NCBI GenBank assembly: GCA_022571535.1
Contig: JACZXR010000078.1
Location: 1 to 8,324, forward strand
Reading direction: 5' to 3'
From: Deltaproteobacteria bacterium
GTDB taxonomy: Bacteria > Desulfobacterota > Binatia > UBA9968 > CAXXLF01
DNA length: 8,324 nt
The position numbers were made by a program, and so were the translations under genes. The notes below the pieces were generated by a model, which saw nothing but the letters and a program-made list of their open reading frames with translations, ran no database searches and was not told the DNA's origin. Every line of letters starts with the position of its first letter. Position 1 is the stretch's first letter. Of this stretch, positions 1 to 5,913 are shown piece by piece.

Positions 1-2
1 AG

Positions 3-239
3 GCGGAGGCGGAGAGGGAGAGACGGGCCAAAATCATTCACGCCGAAGGAGAGTTTCAGGCCTCGCAGAAGCTGGCGGATGCGGCCGAGGTCATCGGGAA
101 ACAGCCCATGGCCCTGCAACTCCGATTCCTTCAGAGTCTTGTGGAGGTGGCCTCGGAGAAGAACTCTACGATAATAGTCCCTATCCCGATTGACTTGCTG
201 ACTCCTTTCCTCAAAAAGACAGAAACTTCGGAGAGCTAG
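3..239 (+). CDS. SPFH/Band 7 (slipin, stomatin-like) protein, C-terminal part only
   Basis: The window opens inside this gene; 78 codons are visible before a TAG stop. Two things identify it. The first is a charged, alanine-rich helical stretch (residues about 1-30, including RAKIIHAEGEFQA and the heptad-like QKLADAAEVIG). The second is the following LRFLQSLVEVASEKNSTI and VPIPIDLL, which match the end of the SPFH domain and C-terminal tail of bacterial and archaeal slipins. Slipins are membrane-anchored scaffold proteins that oligomerise in detergent-resistant membrane patches, often beside an NfeD-type protease; that is family knowledge. The N-terminal membrane anchor and most of the SPFH domain lie outside the window, as would any upstream nfeD partner. 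No frameshift is seen in this part, so the gene may be intact. Family is fairly sure; exact subfamily (slipin versus QmcA-like) is not. Confidence 0.8.
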   Translation, partial: AEAERERRAKIIHAEGEFQASQKLADAAEVIGKQPMALQLRFLQSLVEVASEKNSTIIVPIPIDLLTPFLKKTETSES

Positions 240-364
240 AAAGACATGTGTATCCAGTCCTGAGATTTTGGATAATACTCTGAATTGGCCGAGGTAACAT
301 CAAAAGAAAGGACAATAGCTCACGCGGTTACGCGCTGATTAAGGAGCTACGCGAGCTGTGAGAG

Positions 365-658
365 ATGAGCGGAGCCAGCATGTACGAAGTAGATAACCCC
401 CTGTTTATAGGTATAAAAATCTCTCCGAAACTACAGAGTGAATTGGACAATTACCCTCCTGGAGCCGAGCACTTCTTCAAAGAGGACAAGCCGGAATCCC
501 TCCAGATTGTAAGCCTGGGCTAGAAAATGCTCATTGGAAGGTTCTTACAGGAAGGCTTTCCCGTAAGCGACATCGATAATGTCAGCCGCAACGTCTGGTG
601 CATCGTAAAACTAATTACACACGGCCACCGTGTAGCGGAGGATTCCGCCCGTATATAA
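365..658 (+). pseudogene. Small conserved-looking hypothetical protein interrupted by in-frame TAG
   Basis: An ATG at 365 opens a frame of 52 codons ending in TAG (521-523). The same frame continues for 44 more codons to TAA at 656. Both halves read like one soluble protein of about 97 residues: FIGIKISPKLQSELDNY and a proline/glycine turn, then HFFKEDKPESLQIVSLG before the stop and IGRFLQEGFPVSDIDNVSRN after it. A single G-to-T change of GAG would give this TAG, restoring LGEKMLIGR. A stop codon (359-361) lies just upstream, so the start at 365 or the ATG at 380 is favoured. The ribosome site is weak (GGAG about 17 nt upstream). I do not recognise a function. It could be a nonsense-mutated pseudogene, two small ORFs (a restart at ATG 530 is possible), a base error or stop readthrough; the first seems likeliest given the other broken genes nearby. 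Confidence 0.45.
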
Positions 659-850
659 GCCGATTGTAAAGTTCGCGATACATTGCCCGGGAGGTACCAG
701 CCCTTGCTTCGGCAGAAGATCAGCTAGAGAAGATGGGTTGCCTTCACACTCAGCTTGTTTGTAGTCGACAAACAGCACGCCTTCCCTGCAGTGGCCGCGC
801 TTAACTTGCAAGCAAAAGATCCTGGTGGCATTATCTAGAGGCGGATAAGG
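659..850 (+). other. Gap with no supported gene
   Basis: No plus-strand frame stays open convincingly here. A minus-strand frame covers 611-874 but has only a TTG start, no clear ribosome site and no recognised motif. I see no strong hairpin, tRNA or repeat. Short protein-like patches in different plus frames (for example around 818-850, leading into the next ORF) could be remnants of a frameshifted longer gene, but this is weak. Confidence 0.3.
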
Positions 851-1027
851 TTGTGGATAGAAGAGCTCAAACAAGCCGAAGATGAGATCCTCGGGATCCT
901 AGACAAATGGCCCAAATGGAAGAAGGCCATAGCGTACCGCTATCTGTATAACCTGGAGATTCGGATCTCCAACGTGGACAGGATTATCCGAGAGGGGTTG
1001 AGGGAGAAGCGCGACTGGCAGAAATGA
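851..1027 (+). CDS. Short helical hypothetical ORF, possibly the 3' remnant of a larger gene
   Basis: The frame from TTG (851) to TGA (1025-1027) encodes 58 residues rich in Glu, Lys, Arg and aromatic residues. EELKQAEDEILGILDKW and RISNVDRIIREGLREK have the regular spacing of amphipathic helices, and the composition looks coding rather than random. An in-frame TAG lies at 836-838. AGAGG at 837-841 is a poor but possible ribosome site for TTG. No ATG start exists, so it may be the surviving tail of a gene whose upstream part decayed, in line with the broken genes nearby. The overlapping opposite-strand frame (611-874) is the competing reading. I do not recognise the family. Confidence 0.3.
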   Translation: MWIEELKQAEDEILGILDKWPKWKKAIAYRYLYNLEIRISNVDRIIREGLREKRDWQK

Positions 1028-1175
1028 TGCTAGGATAATTGGGTTTGGGACCTGGGGTGGCTGGCCCGAGCATGGCTAGATGGGAAGCTGTCTATTTTAT
1101 CAGGTTGGGCAAATTCAGTTCTATCTCCTCCGGTTCTCGGTATTGTTCTAGCTAGGATTTGTAGCCAGTTGCTTT

Positions 1176-1194
1176 GCGGTTTTCGTAAAGCCGC
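1176..1194 (+). promoter_or_regulatory. Hairpin overlapping the pre-rpoZ terminator (antiterminator candidate)
   Basis: GCGGTTTT (1176-1183) pairs with AAAGCCGC (1187-1194) across a CGT loop: eight pairs with one G-U wobble. The right arm is also the left arm of the next, terminator-like hairpin, so the two folds cannot coexist. This geometry is what a transcription attenuator would have. No ligand pocket or leader peptide was recognised. Confidence 0.35.
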
Positions 1195-1205
1195 ACCGGC
1201 TTTTT
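1187..1205 (+). terminator. Intrinsic terminator-like hairpin just upstream of rpoZ
   Basis: AAAGCCG (1187-1193) and CGGCTTT (1197-1203) form a perfect 7-bp stem with a CAC loop. The T-run extends to five T in total (1201-1205). It ends 31 nt before the rpoZ ATG. It may terminate upstream transcription or attenuate rpoZ, because it shares its left arm with the preceding hairpin. The T-run is short, so efficiency is uncertain. Confidence 0.45.
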
Positions 1206-1236
1206 GGTAAATTGCATTCCAAAAGGAGGGAATCCA

Positions 1237-1461
1237 ATGGCGCGAGTTACAGTAGAAGACTGCCTTAAGAAAGTCCCTAACCAATTTGAGTTGTCTATAC
1301 TCGGCGCAATGAGAGCTCACCAACTCCTCAAGGGCGCGAGGCCTCTGGTCAAGGCAGACAATCTAGAAATCGTTGTGGCTCTCAGAGAGATCGCAGCAGG
1401 AAAAGTGCAGAAGGCGAGTAATGAACCCAGGCCCCCCAACACAGTCCAATCCTCATCTTAG
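1237..1461 (+). CDS. rpoZ: DNA-directed RNA polymerase omega subunit, short and divergent
   Basis: The 74-residue product starts MARVTVEDCLKKVPNQFEL, the hallmark omega N-terminus. It continues with a QLLKGARPLV helix and loop, then VALREIAAGKV near the C-terminus. Omega binds the beta' subunit as a cytoplasmic assembly chaperone of RNA polymerase and, in many bacteria, helps form a ppGpp site. The ATG at 1237 is chosen because an excellent ribosome site, AAAAGGAGGG (1221-1230), lies six bases upstream. Some usual omega residues differ: NQFEL for the common NRFxL, and GAMRAHQLL for the usual AARRARQLL. The last ~18 residues look unstructured. It may be the main rpoZ, a diverged second copy or an early-decaying gene. 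The usual neighbour gmk is not seen. The two hairpins upstream suggest regulation by attenuation. Confidence 0.85.
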   Translation: MARVTVEDCLKKVPNQFELSILGAMRAHQLLKGARPLVKADNLEIVVALREIAAGKVQKASNEPRPPNTVQSSS

Positions 1462-1567
1462 CGAAACAGTGAGTGAAGCTAAAGGGACGCAACGGTTGCC
1501 TTCAAGCCCAAAGATCCAATAACGGCTTGCTCATAGGGTTTTTCCAGGCCGACCCACTATTGGCCGT

Positions 1568-2134
1568 ATGCTGTCAGCAACGCTCAAGGTCTTTCAGTGG
1601 GCTCTCGATTTCTTTCGCCCAGCGTTAAGGAAACTGCAAAGAATGCCTGAAGTGCGCTTTGGGTCTCCGAAGGATCTCAGCACGAAGCCTTTTTTAACCT
1701 GGTGGCACATTCCGGTTATGGTAAAGGTGAAGAGAGGGTGGAGGGGCCTAGTTGAGCCCGCTGACCTCGAACAATGTTATCTTTGAAGGACCCGTCCGAA
1801 GAGATGCGCTACCGCTTCTCTGGCAATCCGTGGAAGGGCCGAAAGAGTACGCAACAATATGGGTAGAGGAAGAACCAAAGACAGTTCCGGTTGTTGTCAG
1901 GAGTGAAAAGGACTGTCAGCTTCCCTTCCCGTTACCTGCCGGGTTCCTACAAAATGAGGTTGCGAGTTCAATCGATGGAAAGAACGTGGGATAGACAGAC
2001 TTACATTCATTCCGTACCAAGGCCAGACATTAAAAATGACCAATTTCGATAGAGCGAGATTGGTGAAAGTGGAGAATCTATATGACAAACTTGCAGGGTT
2101 AGCACCTCGAGAAGAACGGGAGGGCTGCAGATAG
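1568..2134 (+). pseudogene. Hypothetical protein gene broken by about three frameshifts
   Basis: Three successive plus frames each carry protein-like sequence that joins smoothly. From ATG 1568 an N-terminal amphipathic or hydrophobic helix (VFQWALDFFRPALRKL) leads to RFGSPKDLSTKPFLTWWHIPV. After a shift between about 1752 and 1785 the frame reads FEGPVRRDALPLLWQSVEG and KTVPVVVRSEKDCQLPFPLPAG. After a shift near 1944-1947 it reads YKMRLRVQSMERTW. After a last shift near 2005 it reads FIPYQGQTLKMTNFDRARLV and LYDKLAGLAPREE to TAG at 2132. The restored product would be roughly 188 residues, perhaps membrane-anchored with a beta-rich domain facing away. I recall similar uncharacterised proteins with a WWHIPV motif and a KTVPVVVRS-like strand, but cannot name a function. 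Single-base shifts at separate places fit decay or poor base calling. Confidence 0.55.
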
Positions 2135-2196
2135 GCCCCTCCCGAACTCACTACGTTACTTCTGCACCCCGAAAAGATAATGCGGTGGGGTTTGAT

Positions 2197-2560
2197 ATGA
2201 AGCTGATAATGGTTCTTGTTCTTGTGCTTCTCGTAATGCCGACAGGATCTTATGGTATGGACAGCAACAACCAATATGTGACCCGGGGAATTGGGGGCCA
2301 CTCGTGTAGAGAATACAACCAAACAAGGCAAAATCCTTCTTCTAGGTTATCTTTCTGGAATTGGATGAGTGGTTATGTGACTGCTTACAACAGATTGACA
2401 CCCGACACGTATGACATTATGAGTAATAGAGGTTTAGATAGCCTGAGGGGGATGGCTAGATAACTACTGTAAAGAGAATCCGCTCGAGAGCTTTGAAGAT
2501 GCAGTTGGTGCTCTGATTTCTGAGCTTCATCCGAAACGGTTGAAAGAAAAGGCTCAGTAG
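2197..2560 (+). pseudogene. Small secreted two-cysteine protein (HdeA/Rap1a-like), frameshifted at a G5 run
   Basis: ATG 2197 follows GGTGGGG (2184-2190). The first 20 residues form a signal peptide: Met-Lys, a hydrophobic core VLVLVLLVMP, then a small-residue site near SYG. The mature part has C37 in GGHSCREYN, then FWNWMSGYVTAYN. Frame 1 ends at TAA 2461 just past the run GGGGG (2447-2451). Removing one G gives an uninterrupted frame, WLDNYCKENPLESFEDAVG and a Lys-rich tail, ending at TAG 2558: 120 residues with a second cysteine (C91). The pattern of signal peptide, early Cys, Gly-Tyr-x-x-Ala-Tyr and WLDNYC near a helical C-terminus matches small periplasmic proteins related to HdeA or Rap1a. 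The family is tentative and the role unknown. The shift may be a homopolymer base error or true inactivation. Confidence 0.6.
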
Positions 2561-2638
2561 GTCAACGCTCTACCTAAGGAGAGCCTCCAACAGGCCAAGA
2601 TGGTGCTACAACGCCATGAATGGAATCCTGTACAGGAC

Positions 2639-3466
2639 TCAATTGATGCGTCCTGGAGTGAAATAGGATCCTATTTCACATGGATTATGGGGTTCACCTT
2701 CTCTTTCGAGTTCCTGGTAGGCGCGCACCGGTGCGCCGTCCTTCACGACATCATGGATTGTGGTTACCCCTCGCTCGAGGCACTTTACTACGGCATTAGC
2801 GATGCCGCTCTTTAGCTGGGCGGAATCGTAGCGGGGCATAACTTTACGCAGGATGAGCTGGGCTCGTTCTTTAAGTTGCCCGGTCGGCTCCCTGGATGCC
2901 GGGTAATGCTGGATGGCTCCGCCCGCCGGATCGGGAGTGTCCGTATTAATTCCGGCCAGCTCCAGGGCCTGGGTGTTGCCAACAATAATGTGTGCGCCGA
3001 ATGAAATGGAGACGGGATGGTCGGGAACGACACGATCCAGTTCTCTCTTATCGGGGAAGCGTTTGTCCTTCAGGCGAAAGTCCTGCATGAGGCTGCCATG
3101 GGCCACGATCCAGGTACCCTTGGGCAGATTCGAGGCCTGCTTGGCGAGTCGCTCCTGGATATCTGCGACCGTGTGAACGTCGCAATAAAAATCGCGGCAG
3201 TCCACAAGCTCCTTCTCCGCTGTTCCCTTGTCAGCAAGGTGGACGTGGGTGTCGGTGAGACCTGGTATGACATATCTTTTATTCAGGTCGATGGCCTTCG
3301 TGTCGGCTCCGCCGAGTTTTAAGACCTCTTTCGTTGACCCGGTGGCGACAATGCGCCCGCCTGAACATGCAATGGCTTCATGGATCGAACCATTGGGATC
3401 CAGGCTTCGAATCTTGCCGTTATAGAGGATGAGGGTGGGGTAGGGTCAATATGCTATCTTGGCCAT
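2639..3466 (-). pseudogene. YtcJ-type amidohydrolase (amidohydrolase 3), N-terminal stop and 3' truncation
   Basis: The minus-strand ATG at 3466 follows GGGAGG with an 8-nt spacer, a strong start. The frame reads six codons, then TGA (3446-3448), then continues as a typical amidohydrolase: LILYNGKIRSLDP, a beta-sandwich start, then VIPGLTDTHVHL with the metal-binding HxH at about residues 74 and 76. Further on come GTWIVAHGSL, ALELAGINTDTPDPAGG and ERGVTTIHDVV. No ATG, GTG or TTG exists between the TGA and the GTG at 3205, which would lose the HxH. Family members are usually about 550 residues; only about 260 recognisable ones remain. After AYQELEREGE the sequence stops matching and ends at 2639. 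These cytoplasmic enzymes hydrolyse C-N bonds of cyclic or linear amides; the substrate is unknown. It is divergent from the alcohol dehydrogenase. A TCA-to-TGA change at codon 7 would be enough. Very likely non-functional. Confidence 0.8.
2658..2679. repeat. Perfect 22-bp palindrome next to the amidohydrolase breakpoint
   Basis: The half-site GTGAAATAGGA is followed directly by its exact reverse complement, giving 22 bp with no spacer, centred on GGATCC. Flanking bases do not extend the symmetry. It lies just beyond the point where the minus-strand amidohydrolase stops resembling its family (about 2690-2695) and inside its nominal reading frame. It could be a dimeric regulator's operator, a recombination or rearrangement footprint, or a fold-back assembly join. 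Confidence 0.6.
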
Positions 3467-3621
3467 GGCTTATGCCTCCCTCGTTGTGATCGATCCTCTC
3501 TTCTATACGGCTCACCCGCCCACAGTCAACGGCAAAGGATTAGGCCTTGCTTTTCCCATGGCTCCTGGGAGACTCGTGGCGCGTGGCTTAAATTTTTGCA
3601 GCAAACCAATGTTCATAGGGC

Positions 3622-3649
3622 TTGACAACTATCCTGCCGGTGCTATGTG
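3622..3649 (+). promoter_or_regulatory. Sigma-70-like promoter candidate for the alcohol dehydrogenase
   Basis: A perfect TTGACA (3622-3627) is followed after 16 nt by TATGTG (3644-3649), a partial -10 match. Initiation would fall near 3655-3658, almost on the ATG at 3659. The message would then be leaderless or nearly so, which fits the absence of a clear Shine-Dalgarno sequence. Confidence 0.35.
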
Positions 3650-3658
3650 TCGGTGGTT

Positions 3659-4747
3659 ATGAAAGCGGCAGTCCTATATCAAGCCAACACCCCCCTCGTG
3701 ATCGAGGAGGTCGATATCGAAAGCCCGAAGGCCGGCGAGGTGCAGCTGCGCATCACCGCCACGGGTATCTGCCATAGCGACTTGCACAACATCAAAGGGG
3801 AGTGGGAGCCGGCGTTTCCCGCCATCCTCGGCCATGAAGGAACCGGGATCGTCGAGGCGGTCGGCGATAGAGTCCAGAACGTCCAGATCGGAGACCGCGT
3901 TGTTCTCTCCTTCCGCCCGAACTGCGGGCGCTGTGCCAACTGCGTGCGCGGGGTGCCGGTTATCTGCGAGGGGCATAAGGGCTCGCGCAAGCTCATGCTG
4001 GATGGAACCTCCCGCGTCAGTGTCCGAGGACAACCGCTTTTTGTATCGACTCGACTTGGAACGTTTGCCGAGCGGGTCGTCTGCCCTGAGGAGCAGGCCA
4101 TACCGGTCAGGCAAACCATTCCGCCGGAGGTGGCTGCTGTCATTGCGTGCTGCGTTACAACGGGAGTCTGTGCGGTAACCAATGCGGCGCAGGTGCAGCC
4201 CGGGGATCGGGTTGCCGTCATCGGTTGCGGCGGGGTCGGCCTTAACGTTATTCAGGGGGCAAGATTGGTGGGAGCAAGCCCGATCGTCGCTATCGACGTT
4301 GTAGAATCGAAGCTGGCCTATGCAAGAGAATTTGGTGCGACCCATGTGCTCAATGCGAGCCGTGTCAATGCAGTCCAGGAGGTGCGTGAGCTCTCTGGGG
4401 GAGGCGTGGATTATGCCTTTGAGGCCATCGGCCTGTCCGCTACTATTGAGCAAGCAGTTGACTGCCTCCGTCCCGGGGGAAAGGCGGTCGTAGTGGGAAT
4501 GACGGCGATGGGTCAGAGGGCCAGTGTGGATGCCCACAAGCTGGTTTCGCAGCAGAAAACACTAATGGGCACCTCCTACGGCAACGCGCGCCAGAGGATC
4601 GATATCCCGCGCATGGCGGATCTCTATCTCTCCGGTAGGCTCGATCTGGACAGGCTGATTTCCCATCGTTACAGGCTTGAGGAGATCAACGAGGGTTTCG
4701 CCCGACTCGAGCGGGGCGAGGCTGCGCGCGGGGTGGTCGTCTTTTAA
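3659..4747 (+). CDS. Zinc-dependent NAD alcohol dehydrogenase (MDR superfamily)
   Basis: The 362-residue product is full length for medium-chain dehydrogenases. The N-terminal GroES-like domain carries the catalytic-zinc ligands C38 (GICHSDLH) and H59-E60 (GHEGTG), with a cysteine at 164/165 as third ligand. It also has the four structural-zinc cysteines C89, C92, C95 and C103 (CGRCANC). The Rossmann domain has GCGGVG (189-194), and an aspartate (D213, AIDVV) at the end of the next strand points to NAD rather than NADP. The enzyme should oxidise an alcohol or reduce an aldehyde in the cytoplasm; it resembles class III/aryl-alcohol types but the substrate is not readable. I chose ATG 3659 (MKAAVLYQ, the usual family start) over an in-frame GTG at 3647. 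It is divergent from the amidohydrolase and is followed by a hairpin, so probably transcribed alone. All key residues are present. Confidence 0.93.
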   Translation: MKAAVLYQANTPLVIEEVDIESPKAGEVQLRITATGICHSDLHNIKGEWEPAFPAILGHEGTGIVEAVGDRVQNVQIGDRVVLSFRPNCGRCANCVRGVPVICEGHKGSRKLMLDGTSRVSVRGQPLFVSTRLGTFAERVVCPEEQAIPVRQTIPPEVAAVIACCVTTGVCAVTNAAQVQPGDRVAVIGCGGVGLNVIQGARLVGASPIVAIDVVESKLAYAREFGATHVLNASRVNAVQEVRELSGGGVDYAFEAIGLSATIEQAVDCLRPGGKAVVVGMTAMGQRASVDAHKLVSQQKTLMGTSYGNARQRIDIPRMADLYLSGRLDLDRLISHRYRLEEINEGFARLERGEAARGVVVF

Positions 4748-4773
4748 TGATCCTTCGAGCATTGATTTAATGT

Positions 4774-4814
4774 AAACCCCGCCTCTTGAGGCGGGCACAA
4801 AGCCGATGGGGTTT
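4774..4814 (+). terminator. Nested stem-loops after the alcohol dehydrogenase
   Basis: CCCGCCT (4778-4784) and AGGCGGG (4789-4795) form a perfect 7-bp hairpin starting about 30 nt after the dehydrogenase stop. An alternative longer pairing joins AAACCCC (4774-4780) with GGGGTTT (4808-4814). There is no T-run after the GC hairpin, so it is a weak terminator or an mRNA 3'-end stabiliser rather than a textbook intrinsic terminator. Confidence 0.4.
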
Positions 4815-4849
4815 CCCCCCGTTGAGTCGTGGTCCATTGCTCCACAGGG

Positions 4850-4872
4850 GGGGAGAAGCGGAAGCTCTCCCC
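4850..4872 (+). repeat. Stem-loop with GGAA tetraloop
   Basis: GGGGAG and AGC (4850-4855, 4857-4859) pair with GCTCTCCCC (4864-4872) around a GGAA loop, with one bulged A. The loop is a GNRA-type tetraloop, which is very stable in RNA. TTT follows immediately, giving it some terminator character. Confidence 0.4.
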
Positions 4873-4877
4873 TTTGG

Positions 4878-4908
4878 TCGAACACGGGGATTCAAACCCC
4901 GTGTTCGA
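4878..4908 (+). repeat. Perfect 12-bp inverted repeat with 7-nt loop
   Basis: TCGAACACGGGG (4878-4889) and its exact reverse complement (4897-4908) flank the loop ATTCAAA. The stem-loop sits 56 nt before the next gene's ATG. The inner 5 bp plus 7-nt loop resemble a tRNA T-arm, but the stem runs far past 5 bp and no acceptor or anticodon arm is present. There is no T-run. It may be a transcription pause, an RNA stabiliser or an operator. Confidence 0.55.
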
Positions 4909-4964
4909 TATAACTTGATAGTTTATCCGGTCTGGTCAAATTTATTGCATGTGAAGGGAGTTCT

Positions 4965-5822
4965 ATGCCTCTGATCAAGATAAAGGATCTGAATTTTTAC
5001 TATGAGTTCCACGGGGAAGGGGAGCCCCTGGTGCTGATCAGTGGCACCGGTTTCTCGTGCGAGCACTGGAAGGTTTTTCAGGTGCCGGATTTGAGCAAGC
5101 ATTTCCGCGTCCTCATTTGGGACCACCGCGGCACCGGCCGCAGCGATAAGCCAGAACTACCGTATTCCACACCCATGTTTGCGGAGGACTGCGCGAATCT
5201 GATGAAGGCCTTGAATATTGGTAAAACACACATCATGGGCCACTCCATGGGTGGCAGGGTGGCCCAGTGGGTTGCCATCGATCACCCAGGGTGCGTTGCC
5301 ACCCTGATTCTCTCTGGATCCGGACCTGGGACTACCTACGACGGCCAATTCTACGAGCGTGGGGTCCCGTTCGATACGGTGGTGGAGATGATCGAAAAGG
5401 GATACGAGCAGTACCGGAAGGATCACGATGGCGGTGAGTTTATGTTTCCCCCTGAATTTGCCCGCAAAAACCCGGACGTGGTCAAGCGATTTCAAGAAGC
5501 CAACCTGGATTACCAGACGCCAATGAGACCCTATCTCCGGCACGTCATCGCTCGGCAAGAGCATGAGACCCGCCACCTGCTTCACAAGATCACCTGCCCC
5601 ACCCTAGTGATTTGTGGTGCGGGTGACCGGTCGGAGGGCGGAACCGGTGATCACGTGCTTTCATCCGAGGCTTTGGCCAAGGGGATAGAGGGCTCGGAGT
5701 TCCTAACCGTGGAAGGTGGCAATCATGGCTATCTCCGGCAGATGCCGGAGAAGGCGAATGCGCTTTTTATTGACTTCCTTAAACGTCATCCGATCAAAAA
5801 CGCTAGGTGCATTAGGTCTTGA
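4965..5822 (+). CDS. Alpha/beta-fold hydrolase, intact
   Basis: The 285-residue product has every landmark of the alpha/beta hydrolase fold. These are the oxyanion region SGTGF (26-30), the strand and turn WDHRGTGRSDKP (52-63), the nucleophile elbow GHSMGG with S94, the acid D221 in ICGAGD, and the catalytic H254 in GGNHGY. A cap segment of about 130-200 lies between the core strands. These cytoplasmic enzymes cleave esters, lactones, epoxides or C-C bonds; DHRGTGRSD is common in 3-oxoadipate enol-lactonase-like and related carboxylesterases, but I cannot fix the substrate. ATG 4965 follows AAGGGAG (4954-4960). The gene is separated by 217 bp of hairpin-rich sequence from the dehydrogenase and by 91 bp from the binding protein, with which it may be co-transcribed. 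No sign of damage. Confidence 0.92.
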   Translation: MPLIKIKDLNFYYEFHGEGEPLVLISGTGFSCEHWKVFQVPDLSKHFRVLIWDHRGTGRSDKPELPYSTPMFAEDCANLMKALNIGKTHIMGHSMGGRVAQWVAIDHPGCVATLILSGSGPGTTYDGQFYERGVPFDTVVEMIEKGYEQYRKDHDGGEFMFPPEFARKNPDVVKRFQEANLDYQTPMRPYLRHVIARQEHETRHLLHKITCPTLVICGAGDRSEGGTGDHVLSSEALAKGIEGSEFLTVEGGNHGYLRQMPEKANALFIDFLKRHPIKNARCIRS

Positions 5823-5913
5823 CATCTCCTCTCCCCGTGTTATGTGTAGGCCGTTTTCCGGCGGTATATAAAAAGGGAAGTTTTATATAAGAGAGATCAG
5901 AAAGGAGACTCTT

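Noticed and set aside
611..874. Minus-strand 87-codon frame
   Set aside because: Starts only at TTG with no ribosome site, overlaps the tail of the 365 gene and the helical plus-strand ORF, and shows no recognisable motif. It remains a weak alternative.
1897..2331. Minus-strand 144-codon frame
   Set aside because: It runs opposite the frameshifted WWHIPV gene and the secreted protein, both of which have better coding signals. Its composition is Ser/Arg/His-rich, as in antisense shadows.
3446..3448. Selenocysteine codon in the amidohydrolase
   Set aside because: It is at codon 7, outside the conserved fold, and no SECIS-like hairpin was seen directly after it. A point mutation explains it better.
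3465..3662. Plus-strand frame in the divergent spacer
   Set aside because: No ribosome site, no motif, and it overlaps the start regions of two well-supported divergent genes.
3674..4537. Long minus-strand frame of 287 codons opposite the alcohol dehydrogenase
   Set aside because: Antisense shadow of a clearly conserved gene with all zinc and NAD motifs.
4878..4908. T-arm-like sequence suggesting a tRNA
   Set aside because: The stem is 12 bp rather than 5, and no acceptor, D or anticodon arm pairs around it.
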